From Actinomadura luteofluorescens (GTDB taxonomy: Bacteria > Actinomycetota > Actinomycetes > Streptosporangiales > Streptosporangiaceae), in contig NZ_JACCBA010000001.1 of assembly GCF_013409365.1 (NCBI RefSeq), positions 930,001 to 994,000 of the forward strand: a stretch of DNA of 64,000 nt, given 5' to 3'. This document shows positions 7,880 through 16,627 of the stretch, in pieces. How positions within the stretch are numbered: the first letter of the stretch is position 1; each line of letters starts with the position of its first letter. Position numbers and translations under genes: made by a program. Below the pieces are notes generated by a model. The model did no database searches. It was given only the letters and a program-made list of their open reading frames with translations, and was not told the DNA's origin.

Positions 7880-9313
7880 ATGACTGTGTTCGATTATGCG
7901 CCGGCGCCTGAGTCCCGTTCCGTGGTGGACATCCGCGGCTCCTACGGGCTGTTCGTCGACGGTGAGTTCACCGGCGGGCACGGCGAGCCGTTCAAGACGA
8001 TCAACCCGGCCGATGAGAGCGTCCTGGCCGAGGTCGCCTGCGCGGACGAGGCCGACGTGGACCGCGCGGTGCGGGCCGCGCGCACCGCCTACGACAAGGT
8101 GTGGGGCCCGATGCCGGGGGCCGAGCGGGCCAAGTACCTGTATCGGATCGCGCGGATCGTGCAGGAGCGGTCGCGGGAGCTGGCGGTGCTGGAGTCGATC
8201 GACAACGGCAAGCCGATCCGCGAGTCGCGGGACGTGGACGTGCCGCTGGTCGCGGCGTGGTTCTTCTACTACGCCGGGTGGGCCGACAAGCTGCGCCATG
8301 CCGGGTTCGGGCCCGACCCCAGGCCGGTGGGGGTGGCGGGGCAGGTCATCCCGTGGAACTTCCCGCTGCTGATGCTGGCCTGGAAGATCGCCCCGGCGCT
8401 GGCCTGCGGGAACACCGTGGTGCTCAAGCCGGCGGAGACCACGCCGCTGACGGCGCTGCTGTTCGCCGACATCTGCCGCCAGGCCGAGCTGCCGCCCGGC
8501 GTGGTCAACATCGTCACCGGCGCCGGCGACACCGGCGCCGCCCTGGTCGCCCACCCCGGGATCGACAAGGTCGCCTTCACCGGTTCCACCGACGTCGGGC
8601 GGCAGATCGCCCGCACCCTCGCCGGCACACGCAAGAGGCTGACGCTGGAGCTGGGCGGGAAGGCCGCCAACATCGTCTACCAAGATGCCGCGCTGGATCA
8701 GGCCGTCGAGGGCATCGTGAACGGGATCTTCTTCAACCAGGGCCACGTGTGCTGCGCCGGGTCGCGGCTGCTGGTCCAGGAGTCGGTCGCCGGCGAGGTT
8801 CTGGAGCGGTTGAAGGCGCGGATGGCGACGCTGCGGGTCGGTGACCCCCTCGACAAGAACACCGACGTCGGCGCGATCAACTCCGCCGCCCAGCTCGCCA
8901 GAATCCGCGAACTGTCCGATGCCGGGGAGGCCGAGGGCGCCGAGCGGTGGTCGCCGCCGTGCGAGCTGCCGTCCCAGGGGTTCTGGTTCGCGCCGACGGT
9001 GTTCACCGGGGTGGCGCAGTCGCATCGGATCGCGCGGGAGGAGATCTTCGGGCCGGTCCTGTCGGTGCTGACGTTCCGCACGCCGGAGGAGGCCGTCACC
9101 AAGGCCAACAACACCCCGTACGGGTTGTCGGCGGGCATCTGGACCGAGAAGGGGTCGCAGATCCTGTGGACCGCGCAGCGGCTGCGGGCCGGGGTGGTGT
9201 GGGCCAACACCTTCAACAAGTTCGACCCGGCCTCCCCCTTCGGCGGCTACAAGGAATCGGGGTTCGGCCGCGAGGGCGGACGCCACGGACTGGAGGCCTA
9301 CCTCAATGCCTGA
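7880..9313 (+). CDS. NAD(P)-dependent aldehyde dehydrogenase
   Basis: A 477-residue aldehyde dehydrogenase with all family marks: GQVIPWNFPLLM (cofactor-binding region), FTGSTDVGRQI, the general-base Glu in LELGGKAANIV, and the catalytic Cys in FFNQGHVCCAGSR. The ATG at 7880 is five bases after the deoC stop. The adjacency suggests oxidation of acetaldehyde made by DeoC to acetate. The codon pattern, like that of deoC, is rich in G-ending codons, in contrast to the next gene, which prefers C-ending codons. Confidence 0.93.
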   Translation: MTVFDYAPAPESRSVVDIRGSYGLFVDGEFTGGHGEPFKTINPADESVLAEVACADEADVDRAVRAARTAYDKVWGPMPGAERAKYLYRIARIVQERSRELAVLESIDNGKPIRESRDVDVPLVAAWFFYYAGWADKLRHAGFGPDPRPVGVAGQVIPWNFPLLMLAWKIAPALACGNTVVLKPAETTPLTALLFADICRQAELPPGVVNIVTGAGDTGAALVAHPGIDKVAFTGSTDVGRQIARTLAGTRKRLTLELGGKAANIVYQDAALDQAVEGIVNGIFFNQGHVCCAGSRLLVQESVAGEVLERLKARMATLRVGDPLDKNTDVGAINSAAQLARIRELSDAGEAEGAERWSPPCELPSQGFWFAPTVFTGVAQSHRIAREEIFGPVLSVLTFRTPEEAVTKANNTPYGLSAGIWTEKGSQILWTAQRLRAGVVWANTFNKFDPASPFGGYKESGFGREGGRHGLEAYLNA

Positions 9314-10157
9314 CCGTCTGGCCGTGCGCAAAACCTACAAGCTCTACATCGCCGGGGCGTTCCCCCGATCCGAATCCGGCAGGTCCTACCCCGTGACCGA
9401 CCCCAAGGGCCGCTTCCTCGCCAACGCCTCCCACGCGTCCCGCAAAGACGCCCGCGACGCCGTGGTCGCCGCCCGCAAAGCCTTCCCCGGCTGGTCGGGG
9501 CGCACCCCCTACAACCGCGGCCAGATCCTCTACCGGATCGCCGAAATGCTCGAAGGCCGCCGCGACCAGTTCACCGACGAACTCCGCCACACCGGCGCGT
9601 CCAAGAACACCGCCGCGGCCGAGGTGGACGCCGCCGTCGACCGCTGGGTCTGGTACGCCGGCTGGGCCGACAAACTCGACGCCGTCGCCGGAGCCGCCAA
9701 CCCCGTCTCCGGGCCCTTCTTCAACTTCTCCACACCCGAACCCACCGGCGTCGTCGCCGCCATCGCACCCGACTCACCCCTCCTCGGCCTGGTCTCCGTC
9801 CTGGCCCCCGTCATCGTGTCCGGCAACACCACCGTCGTAGTCGCCTCCGAACCAGCGCCGCTACCCGCCATCACCCTCGCCGAAGTACTGGCGACCTCCG
9901 ACCTGCCCGGCGGCGTCGTGAACCTCCTCACCGGCCACCGCACCGAACTCGCGCCCTGGCTCGCCGCCCACATGGACGTCAACGCCATCGACCTCACCGG
10001 CGCGCTCCCCGAGCACGTCCAGGACCTGGAGGACAAGGCGGCCGGGAATCTCAAGCGCGTTCTTCGCCCCGCGGGCGACTGGTCCGAAGAGCCCGGAACC
10101 GCACGCCTGACCGCGTTCCTGGAGACCAAGACCGTCTGGCACCCCGTCGGCATCTGA
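9306..10157 (+). CDS. half-length aldehyde dehydrogenase homologue lacking the catalytic domain
   Basis: A 283-residue protein aligned by eye with the N-terminal part of the upstream aldehyde dehydrogenase (shared YAGWADKL, LPGGVVNLLTGH). It stops before the segment that would hold the catalytic Cys, and the FTGST motif is replaced by IDLTGALPEHV. It starts at an ATG overlapping the stop of the first enzyme by eight bases and keeps a clean frame and strong codon bias to its own TGA. It is therefore not a recent truncation and may act as a partner subunit or structural homologue. I see no second half downstream. Function unknown. Confidence 0.8.
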   Translation: MPDRLAVRKTYKLYIAGAFPRSESGRSYPVTDPKGRFLANASHASRKDARDAVVAARKAFPGWSGRTPYNRGQILYRIAEMLEGRRDQFTDELRHTGASKNTAAAEVDAAVDRWVWYAGWADKLDAVAGAANPVSGPFFNFSTPEPTGVVAAIAPDSPLLGLVSVLAPVIVSGNTTVVVASEPAPLPAITLAEVLATSDLPGGVVNLLTGHRTELAPWLAAHMDVNAIDLTGALPEHVQDLEDKAAGNLKRVLRPAGDWSEEPGTARLTAFLETKTVWHPVGI

Positions 10158-10246
10158 TCCACAACCGCAAAACGCCCAAGGAAACGGCGCGATCGCCGTG
10201 ACCTCTCCCCACTCATGCCTCGAACAGCCGGAACAGGAGGACCGCG

Positions 10247-11191
10247 ATGGAACCCCACGGTGTTCTCGTCGTCGGCAGCATCACCGCGGACGTGACCGCG
10301 TTCAGCGCACGGTTCCCGCGGCGCGGTGAGACCGTGCTCGGCGACGACTTCACCCTCGTGCTCGGCGGGAAGGGCGCGAACCAGGCGGTCGCGTCCGCCC
10401 GCGCCGGTGCACGGACCTGGCTCGCCGGGTGCGTCGGCCGCGACCCGTTCCGCGAGATCGTCCTGGACGGCCTGCGGTCGTACGGCGTCGGACTGGACGA
10501 GGTCCGGACCGGGGACGGCCGCACCGGCGTCGCACACATCCGCGTGGACGCGTCCGGGGAGAACGACATCGTCATCACCCCTCTGGCGAACGCCGACCTC
10601 AGCCCGGCCATGGTCGACGCGAGCATCGGCGCGACCGCCGGGAAGGTCGGCGTCCTGCTCCTGCAACTCGAAGTCCCCGCGGCGACGACCTGCCACGCGG
10701 CCAAGGCGGGCAGGGCGGCCGGGCTGACGGTCGTCCTCGACCCGGCCCCCGCCCAGGCGCTCCCGGACGACGTGTGGCCGCACATCGACCTGGTCACGCC
10801 GAACGAGAGCGAGGCGACGGAGCTGACCGGTGTGGAGGTCACCGACCCGGCGTCCGCCGAGCGGGCCGGACGATGGTTCCTCGACCGCGGCGTCGGCCAC
10901 GCGCTGATCACGCTGGGCGCGGGAGGAGCCGTCTCCGTCACCCGCGAAGGCGCCCGGCACTTCACCGCCTACCAGGTCACCGCCGTGGACACCACCGCGG
11001 CCGGGGACGCCTTCACCGGCTCGCTGGGTGCGGCACTCGCGGCCGGCGACGCCATGGAACGTGCCATCCGGCGGGGCATGGCCGCCGGGGCGCTGGCGAC
11101 GACCCGACCCGGCGCGAGCCCGTCCCTGCCAGATCGGGACGAGGTGGACGCACTGATGTCCGGCAACACCCTGGAAGGAGCCGCCCGATGA
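10247..11191 (+). CDS. rbsK: PfkB-family sugar kinase, ribokinase-like
   Basis: A 314-residue PfkB kinase. GGKGANQAVASARAG near residue 43 is the first signature, and DTTAAGDAFTGSLGAAL near the C-terminus holds the catalytic Asp (GD) and anion hole. An AGGAGG-like ribosome site precedes the ATG. The gene lies between the aldehyde dehydrogenases and rbsD in one operon. Ribokinase would phosphorylate D-ribose at O5. Because deoC is in the same operon, 2-deoxyribose is an equally plausible substrate. Confidence 0.88.
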   Translation: MEPHGVLVVGSITADVTAFSARFPRRGETVLGDDFTLVLGGKGANQAVASARAGARTWLAGCVGRDPFREIVLDGLRSYGVGLDEVRTGDGRTGVAHIRVDASGENDIVITPLANADLSPAMVDASIGATAGKVGVLLLQLEVPAATTCHAAKAGRAAGLTVVLDPAPAQALPDDVWPHIDLVTPNESEATELTGVEVTDPASAERAGRWFLDRGVGHALITLGAGGAVSVTREGARHFTAYQVTAVDTTAAGDAFTGSLGAALAAGDAMERAIRRGMAAGALATTRPGASPSLPDRDEVDALMSGNTLEGAAR

Positions 11192-11586
11192 GGCGCAACC
11201 ACGGCACGCTCAACGGCCAGCTGGCCCGGGTCATCTCCGAACTCGGGCACACCGACAGGCTCGTCGTCACCGACGCCGGGCTGCCCGTCCCGCCCGGGGT
11301 GGAGCGGGTGGACCTGGCGGTGCGGGAGAACCTTCCCCGCTTCCTCGACCTGCTGGACGCCGTCCTCGCCGAGGTCGCCGTGGAGGGCGTGCTGATGTCG
11401 CAGGAGATCAAGCAGCACAGCCCGGAGATGCTCGCCGAGATCGAGGCAAGGTTCACCGGCGTCGAGATCCGGTTCGTGCCGCACACCGAGTTCAAGCGGT
11501 CCACGGGCGAGGCGCGGGCGGCGGTGCGGTCCGGGGAGTTCACCCCGTACGCGAACGTGCTGCTGACCGCGGGCGTCGTCTACTGA
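11188..11586 (+). CDS. rbsD: D-ribose pyranase
   Basis: A 132-residue RbsD/FucU-family protein that interconverts the pyranose and furanose forms of ribose after import. HGTLNGQLARVISELGHTD at the N-terminus holds the conserved His, DAGLPVP follows, and the C-terminus is TPYANVLLTAGVVY, all family-typical. The ATG at 11188 overlaps the kinase stop (ATGA), and the ABC ATPase starts 12 bases after its stop. RbsD supports a ribose-like furanose/pyranose sugar as the transported substrate. Confidence 0.93.
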   Translation: MRRNHGTLNGQLARVISELGHTDRLVVTDAGLPVPPGVERVDLAVRENLPRFLDLLDAVLAEVAVEGVLMSQEIKQHSPEMLAEIEARFTGVEIRFVPHTEFKRSTGEARAAVRSGEFTPYANVLLTAGVVY

Positions 11587-11598
11587 CGGGAGATCGAC

Positions 11599-13092
11599 AT
11601 GCGGATGCAACTGGTCGACGTCCACAAGTCGTTCGGGGAGAACCACGTGCTGCGGGGCGTCGGCCTCGCGGTCGAGCCGGGCGAGGTCGTCGCGCTGTGC
11701 GGCGAGAACGGCGCCGGCAAGTCCACCCTGACGCGGGTGATCTCCGGCGCGCACCAGCCGGACGGTGGCACGGTCCTCGTCGACGGCCGCGCCACGGTCC
11801 TGAAGGACCCGCAGGCCGCGATGACGCTCGGGATCGAGGTCATCTACCAGGAGTTCCAGCAGAACCTGTTCCCGAACCTGTCCGTCGCCGAGAACATGCA
11901 CATCCTCGACCGGGAGGGCCGGTTCGGGCGGCTGCTGGTGTCGCGCCGCCGGATGGCGGAGGCCGCCGTGTCCGCCCTGAAGGATCTCGGCCTGGACATC
12001 GACGTGCGGCGGCCGGTCGGCGAGCTCGGCGCCGCCGAGCGGCAGATGGTCGAGATCGCCAAGGCGATGACGCACAAGCCTCGGCTGCTGATCCTGGACG
12101 AGCCGACCGCGGCGCTGGACGAGCGGGAGTCGGAGCGGCTGTTCGAGCAGATCCGGCGGCTGCGCAAGGCCGGCGTCACGATCCTCTACATCAGCCACCG
12201 GCTGGACGAGGTGTTCGAGCTGTCCGACCGGATCGTCGTTCTCCGCGACGGCCGCGTCACCCTGGACGAGCCCACCGGGACGCTCTCCCCCGCCCAGGTC
12301 GTCACCGCGATGGTCGGCGACACCGTGGACGATTTCTACCCGAAGGAGCACAACACCACGGACCGGGTCGTCCTGCGGGTCCGGGGCGCGTCGGGCGGCG
12401 ACGCGTTCCACGACATCGACCTGGACGTCCGGGCGGGCGAGGTGCTCGGCATCGGCGGTGTCGTCGGCTGCGGCCGCGGCGAGTTGCTCCGCGCGCTGTT
12501 CGGCCTGCACCCGCTCACGTCCGGGACGGTGACCGTGGACGGCGAGCCGGTCAGGGCGCGCGGCCCGAGGCAGGCGATCTCCGGGCGCATCGCCTATGTC
12601 ACCCCGGACCGGTCCGGTGAGGGTCTCGCCATGCAGCAGTCCGTCGAGGCGAACGTGTCGCTGCCGTCCCTCGGCCGCTTCACGAAGGCCGACGTCGTCC
12701 TGCGCGGCCGGGAGCGCGCGGAGACCGGGAAGGTGATGGCGGACCTGCGGGTCCGCGCGGCGTCGCCGTCCATCGCGGCCGGGTCGCTGTCGGGCGGCAA
12801 CCAGCAGAAGGCGCTGTTCGCCAAGTGGGTGATGGCCGGGCCCCGGGTGCTGCTGATGGACGAGCCGACGCGCGGCGTCGACGTCGGCGCCAAGACCGAG
12901 ATCTACCGGATCATCAACGGCCTCACCGCGGACGGCGTCGCCGTCGTGCTGGTCAGTTCCGACCTGCCCGAGCTCGTCGCCATGTCCGACCGCGTCCTCG
13001 TGATGCGCGAGGGACGCACCGTCTCCGAGCTCACCGGCGACGACGTCAACGAACAGAACATCCTCGAGCACGCACTGGTAGGTGCCCCATGA
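11599..13092 (+). CDS. rbsA: sugar ABC transporter ATPase (two ABC domains)
   Basis: A 497-residue RbsA-type ATPase with two fused nucleotide-binding domains. The first has Walker A GENGAGKST (Lys41), a signature-like segment before MVEIAKAM, and Walker B LLILDEPTAALDE. The second has a degenerate Walker A (GVVGCGRGELL), as usual in this family, then SGGNQQK and LLMDEPTRGVDVGAK. It would energise import through the membrane protein encoded next. Its TGA overlaps the permease ATG by four bases. Confidence 0.93.
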   Translation: MRMQLVDVHKSFGENHVLRGVGLAVEPGEVVALCGENGAGKSTLTRVISGAHQPDGGTVLVDGRATVLKDPQAAMTLGIEVIYQEFQQNLFPNLSVAENMHILDREGRFGRLLVSRRRMAEAAVSALKDLGLDIDVRRPVGELGAAERQMVEIAKAMTHKPRLLILDEPTAALDERESERLFEQIRRLRKAGVTILYISHRLDEVFELSDRIVVLRDGRVTLDEPTGTLSPAQVVTAMVGDTVDDFYPKEHNTTDRVVLRVRGASGGDAFHDIDLDVRAGEVLGIGGVVGCGRGELLRALFGLHPLTSGTVTVDGEPVRARGPRQAISGRIAYVTPDRSGEGLAMQQSVEANVSLPSLGRFTKADVVLRGRERAETGKVMADLRVRAASPSIAAGSLSGGNQQKALFAKWVMAGPRVLLMDEPTRGVDVGAKTEIYRIINGLTADGVAVVLVSSDLPELVAMSDRVLVMREGRTVSELTGDDVNEQNILEHALVGAP

Positions 13093-14138
13093 CCTCCACC
13101 GTCACGAGCCTCGCGTCCCCGTCGCGGCTCTCCTCGGCGGCCGCCGCCGCGCGCCGGCTGCGCGCGGTCTGGATGCTGCTGCTGGTCGGGATCATCCTGA
13201 CCATCGCCTCACCGGTCTTCCTGACGCACAACAACCTGATGAACGTCGGGCTGGCCACGTCCGTCGCGGCGCTGCTCGCGGTCGGCCAGTCCTATGTGAT
13301 CATCCTGGCGGAGATCGACCTGTCGGTCGGCGCGGCGCTCGGCTTCACCGCCGTCGTCACCGCCCAGACGCTCCGCGACCACGGTCTCGTCGCCGGGGTC
13401 GGCGCGGGCGTGGCGACGGGCGCCGCGATCGGGCTGGTGAACGGGCTGCTCGTCACCAAGACACGGATGCCGTCGTTCATCGCGACACTGGCCACCATGT
13501 CGGTGCTGTCGGGTCTCAGCCTGCAGCTCACCAAGGGCAACCCGGTCGCCGTCACCGACTACGACTTCCAGGGCATCGGGCAGAGCCGGATCGCCGGCGT
13601 GCCCGTCCCCGTCGTGATCATGCTGGTGGTGTTCGCGGTGTTCGGGTACCTGCTCGCGCGGACCCGGTTCGGCCGGTACGTCTACGCCACCGGCGACAAC
13701 ACCGAGGCGGCCCGGCTGTCGGGCGTCCGCACCGACCGGGTGAAGATCCTCGCGTTCGTGATCAGCGGCGTGCTGGCGGCGCTCGCCGGCTTCATCCTCA
13801 CCGCCCGGCTGTCCACCGCCGAGCCCACCGCCGGCACCGGCCTGGAACTGGAGGCCATCGCCGCCGTCATCATCGGCGGAACGAGCCTCGCCGGCGGCCG
13901 CGGCACGCTTCTCGGCACCCTCGTCGGCGCGCTCGTCCTCGGCGTCATCGACAACGGGATGAACCTGCTGGACGTCTCGCCGTTCCTGCAGAACGTCGTG
14001 AAGGGCCTGGTCATCCTGCTGGCCGTGTTCCTGGACCGCAACATCGACGTGCTGCGCTCCCTCATCCCGAAACGTACGGACAAGACCACACAAGGCGGAC
14101 CGTCTCATCGCAGCGGCGCCGCCGCCAAGACCCCCTGA
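13089..14138 (+). CDS. rbsC: sugar ABC transporter permease
   Basis: A 349-residue hydrophobic protein of the RbsC/BPD-transp-2 family. Repeated hydrophobic segments begin at WMLLLVGIILTIA, and the family-typical EIDLSVGA and GGTSLAGGRGTL segments are present. The C-terminus, RSLIPKRTDKTTQ and beyond, is a polar cytosolic tail. It should form the membrane channel with the upstream ATPase and the downstream lipoprotein. Confidence 0.92.
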   Translation: MTSTVTSLASPSRLSSAAAAARRLRAVWMLLLVGIILTIASPVFLTHNNLMNVGLATSVAALLAVGQSYVIILAEIDLSVGAALGFTAVVTAQTLRDHGLVAGVGAGVATGAAIGLVNGLLVTKTRMPSFIATLATMSVLSGLSLQLTKGNPVAVTDYDFQGIGQSRIAGVPVPVVIMLVVFAVFGYLLARTRFGRYVYATGDNTEAARLSGVRTDRVKILAFVISGVLAALAGFILTARLSTAEPTAGTGLELEAIAAVIIGGTSLAGGRGTLLGTLVGALVLGVIDNGMNLLDVSPFLQNVVKGLVILLAVFLDRNIDVLRSLIPKRTDKTTQGGPSHRSGAAAKTP

Positions 14139-14175
14139 TCGACTCCCACCCCGACCCCGCAAAAAGGAGATTCCC

Positions 14176-15186
14176 ATGCGCGTGGCCAGAACCACCCGCG
14201 CCGTGATCGCCGTGACGGCCGCGGCCGCGCTCGCCCTGACCGGGTGCAGCCGCGCCGGCGAGGACGCCGGCGCCTCCACCGGCAAGGCGTCCGGAAAGAA
14301 GGACGCGACGATCATCATGAGCACGCTCAACAACCCGTTCTTCGTCAGCGTCAAGAACGGCGCGCAGGCGCAGGCGGCCGAGCTCGGCATCAAGCTGAAC
14401 GTGCAGAACGCCAACAACAGCGACGCCGCCGCGCTCAACCAGGCGACGACGGCCATCTCCAAGCAGACCGGCATCCTCATCATCGACCCGGTCAGCACCC
14501 AGTCGGCGACGTCGTCGGTGACGCAGGCGAACGGCGCGAACATCCCGGTGATGGCGTTCGACCGCAAGCCGTCCGGCGGCAAGCTCGCCACATTCGTCGG
14601 CTACGACGCCGTCCAGGCCGGGCGCAACGCCGCCAAGTCGCTCGCCGAGGCCGTCGGCGAGAAGGGCAAGGTCGTGGAGATCCAGGGCCTGCTCGGCACG
14701 AACGTCGCGCAGGACCGGAGCAAGGGCTTCAACGAGGAGATCGCCAAGCACAAGGGCATCACGGTCGTCGCCAAGCAGGCCGCCGACTTCGACCGCGCCA
14801 AGGCGCTGAACGTGATGACGAACGTGCTGCAGGCCAACCCGGGCATCAACGGCGTGTACGCCGCGAACGACGAGATGGCCATGGGTGTCTTGTCGGCACT
14901 GAAGGCCGGCAACCTGTCCAAGAAGGTGAAGCTCGTCGGCAACGATGGCATTTCCGACGCGCTGGCCGCGGTCGCGGCGGGCGACATGTACTCGACGAAC
15001 GCCGAGTCGCCGTTCGCGCTGGGCCAGAAGGTCATGACGCTCGCCGCCGACGTCCTCGCCGGCAAGAAGGTCGCGGCCGACGAGACCCTGCAGGGCAGGC
15101 TCGTCACGAAGGGCGGCGCCAAGGAGTACGCCGACTACCTGGTCGGGCTCGGCGACGCCGCAGACGTCCCCCCGTCCCTGAAGTAG
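14176..15186 (+). CDS. rbsB: sugar ABC transporter substrate-binding lipoprotein
   Basis: A 336-residue periplasmic-binding-protein-like lipoprotein. The signal peptide ends in the lipobox LTGC (Cys24). The mature domain starts with TIIMSTLNNPFFVSVKNG, the usual RbsB opening, and includes GVYAANDEMAMG. AAAAAGGAGA precedes the ATG. It is the last gene of the operon and is followed by a strong hairpin. It delivers the sugar to the permease; ribose or deoxyribose is the likely ligand. Confidence 0.92.
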   Translation: MRVARTTRAVIAVTAAAALALTGCSRAGEDAGASTGKASGKKDATIIMSTLNNPFFVSVKNGAQAQAAELGIKLNVQNANNSDAAALNQATTAISKQTGILIIDPVSTQSATSSVTQANGANIPVMAFDRKPSGGKLATFVGYDAVQAGRNAAKSLAEAVGEKGKVVEIQGLLGTNVAQDRSKGFNEEIAKHKGITVVAKQAADFDRAKALNVMTNVLQANPGINGVYAANDEMAMGVLSALKAGNLSKKVKLVGNDGISDALAAVAAGDMYSTNAESPFALGQKVMTLAADVLAGKKVAADETLQGRLVTKGGAKEYADYLVGLGDAADVPPSLK

Positions 15187-15198
15187 GACACGCGAAGG

Positions 15199-15229
15199 TC
15201 CCACCGGCCCCGTCCGGGGGCCGGTGGGA
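15199..15229 (+). terminator. hairpin terminator after the sugar operon
   Basis: A perfect 13-bp stem (15199-15211 with 15217-15229) with a 5-base loop begins 12 bases after the rbsB stop. There is no T-run, as is common for actinomycete terminators. It separates the sugar operon from the convergent Rieske operon. Confidence 0.75.
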
Positions 15230-15427
15230 TCGCCCTCCCCTGGGGCGACCGGAAGCCCACTGCAGGAAGCGAGTGCGACGTCGTGGCTCCCGCCGAGGCC
15301 GACACCCCGCCGAAGCCGGAGCCGCTCCGGGCTGCCACGCGGACGGGCGCCCGTCGGAGAAGGCGGAGCGGTCGGTGGCTCGCAGGCAGCCCAGCGCCTC
15401 GATCGGGCCCGGAGACCTCCTGGATCG

Positions 15428-16627
15428 TCAGCGGAACGGCGTCCTCGCCGTTTCGTTCAGCCGGACGTCCGGGTCGGCGGCCCGGTCGGCGGACAGGGGA
15501 ACCCGGCCGGCGATGAGGCGCCGCGCGTCCCTCGTGGTGCGCGGGTCGTCGATGGAGAGCGCGGCACGCAACCGCGGCCCCTGGAACCACAGGGCCGCCC
15601 ATGGGCCCCGACCGGTGGGGTCCCCACGCAGGACGAACGTGTCCGCCGGACGGTGATGGCCCACGTACTGGATCCGGTGCCCAAGCTGCTCCGACCAGAA
15701 GTAGGGCACCGGGTCGTAGGGCTCGCCGAGACCGAGGAGATTGCGGGCGGCGGTCCGGCCGGATGCCGCGGCGTGGTCCCAGTGCTCGACGCGGAGCCGG
15801 TCACCGAACAAGCTGGAGGGCCAGCGGACGGCGTCCCCCGCGGCGTAGACGGAGCCCGGGCCGGCGCGCAGTGTCGCGTCGGCCTCGACGGCGCCGTCAG
15901 GAGCCACCGGAACGCCGCTGCCGTGCAGCCAGCCGGTGGCCGGGCGTGCGCCGACGCCCATGACGACGAGATCGGCGTCGACGCGCCCGCCGTCCGCCAG
16001 GCGCACGCCGCGTTCGTCCACCCCGTCAACCGGGGCGCCCAAGCGCAGGTCGATCCCCCGGTCGGCGTACCAGGGCACGAAGTGTTCCGCGAGCGGGGCG
16101 GGCATCGCTCGCGCGAGCGGGGCGGACGCGGCGTCGATCACGGTGACCTCGAGGTTCAGCGCGGCGGCGCGGGTGGCGACCTCGTTGCCGATCCAGCCCG
16201 CGCCGACGACCGCCACCGAGGAGGCGGTGCGCAGAGCTTCGCGAAGACGCAGCGCGTCGAAGCCGGTGCGCAGTTCGTGGACGCGGGGTGACGGATCGGC
16301 GAGCCTGATGGGGGAACTGCCCGTCGCGATGACGAGCCCGTCGAAGGAGTAGGTGCCGGTCGTGCTTTCAACGGCGTCGGGGAAGAGCCGAAGGGCGCGG
16401 GAACCGGTGCGCACCTCGATGTCGTGAGCTGTGAGCAGCGTGGTGTCGTCGACCGTCCCAGCGAGCAGTTCCTTCGACAGCGGTGGCCGGTCGTAGGGCG
16501 GGCACGGCTCGTCGGAGACCAGGATCAGCTCACCGTCGTAGCCCTCGGCTCGAAGAGTGGTCGCGGCGGTGTGCCCGGCGAGGCCGCCGCCCACGATGAC
16601 GATCCGGCGGGGGACGTGCCGGTTCAC
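15428..16627 (-). CDS. FAD/NAD(P)H-dependent ferredoxin reductase of the ring-hydroxylating system
   Basis: A 399-residue pyridine nucleotide-disulphide-type reductase, as in toluene/biphenyl dioxygenase systems. FAD site GGGLAGHTAA near residue 11, NAD(P)H site GAGWIGNEVA near residue 150, and the C-terminal FAD contact YAAGDAVRWPS are visible. The GTG at 16627 overlaps the LLM stop (GTGA). It would move electrons from NAD(P)H to the Rieske ferredoxin encoded in the same operon. It is the last gene of the operon. Confidence 0.9.
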   Translation of the reverse strand: MNRHVPRRIVIVGGGLAGHTAATTLRAEGYDGELILVSDEPCPPYDRPPLSKELLAGTVDDTTLLTAHDIEVRTGSRALRLFPDAVESTTGTYSFDGLVIATGSSPIRLADPSPRVHELRTGFDALRLREALRTASSVAVVGAGWIGNEVATRAAALNLEVTVIDAASAPLARAMPAPLAEHFVPWYADRGIDLRLGAPVDGVDERGVRLADGGRVDADLVVMGVGARPATGWLHGSGVPVAPDGAVEADATLRAGPGSVYAAGDAVRWPSSLFGDRLRVEHWDHAAASGRTAARNLLGLGEPYDPVPYFWSEQLGHRIQYVGHHRPADTFVLRGDPTGRGPWAALWFQGPRLRAALSIDDPRTTRDARRLIAGRVPLSADRAADPDVRLNETARTPFR

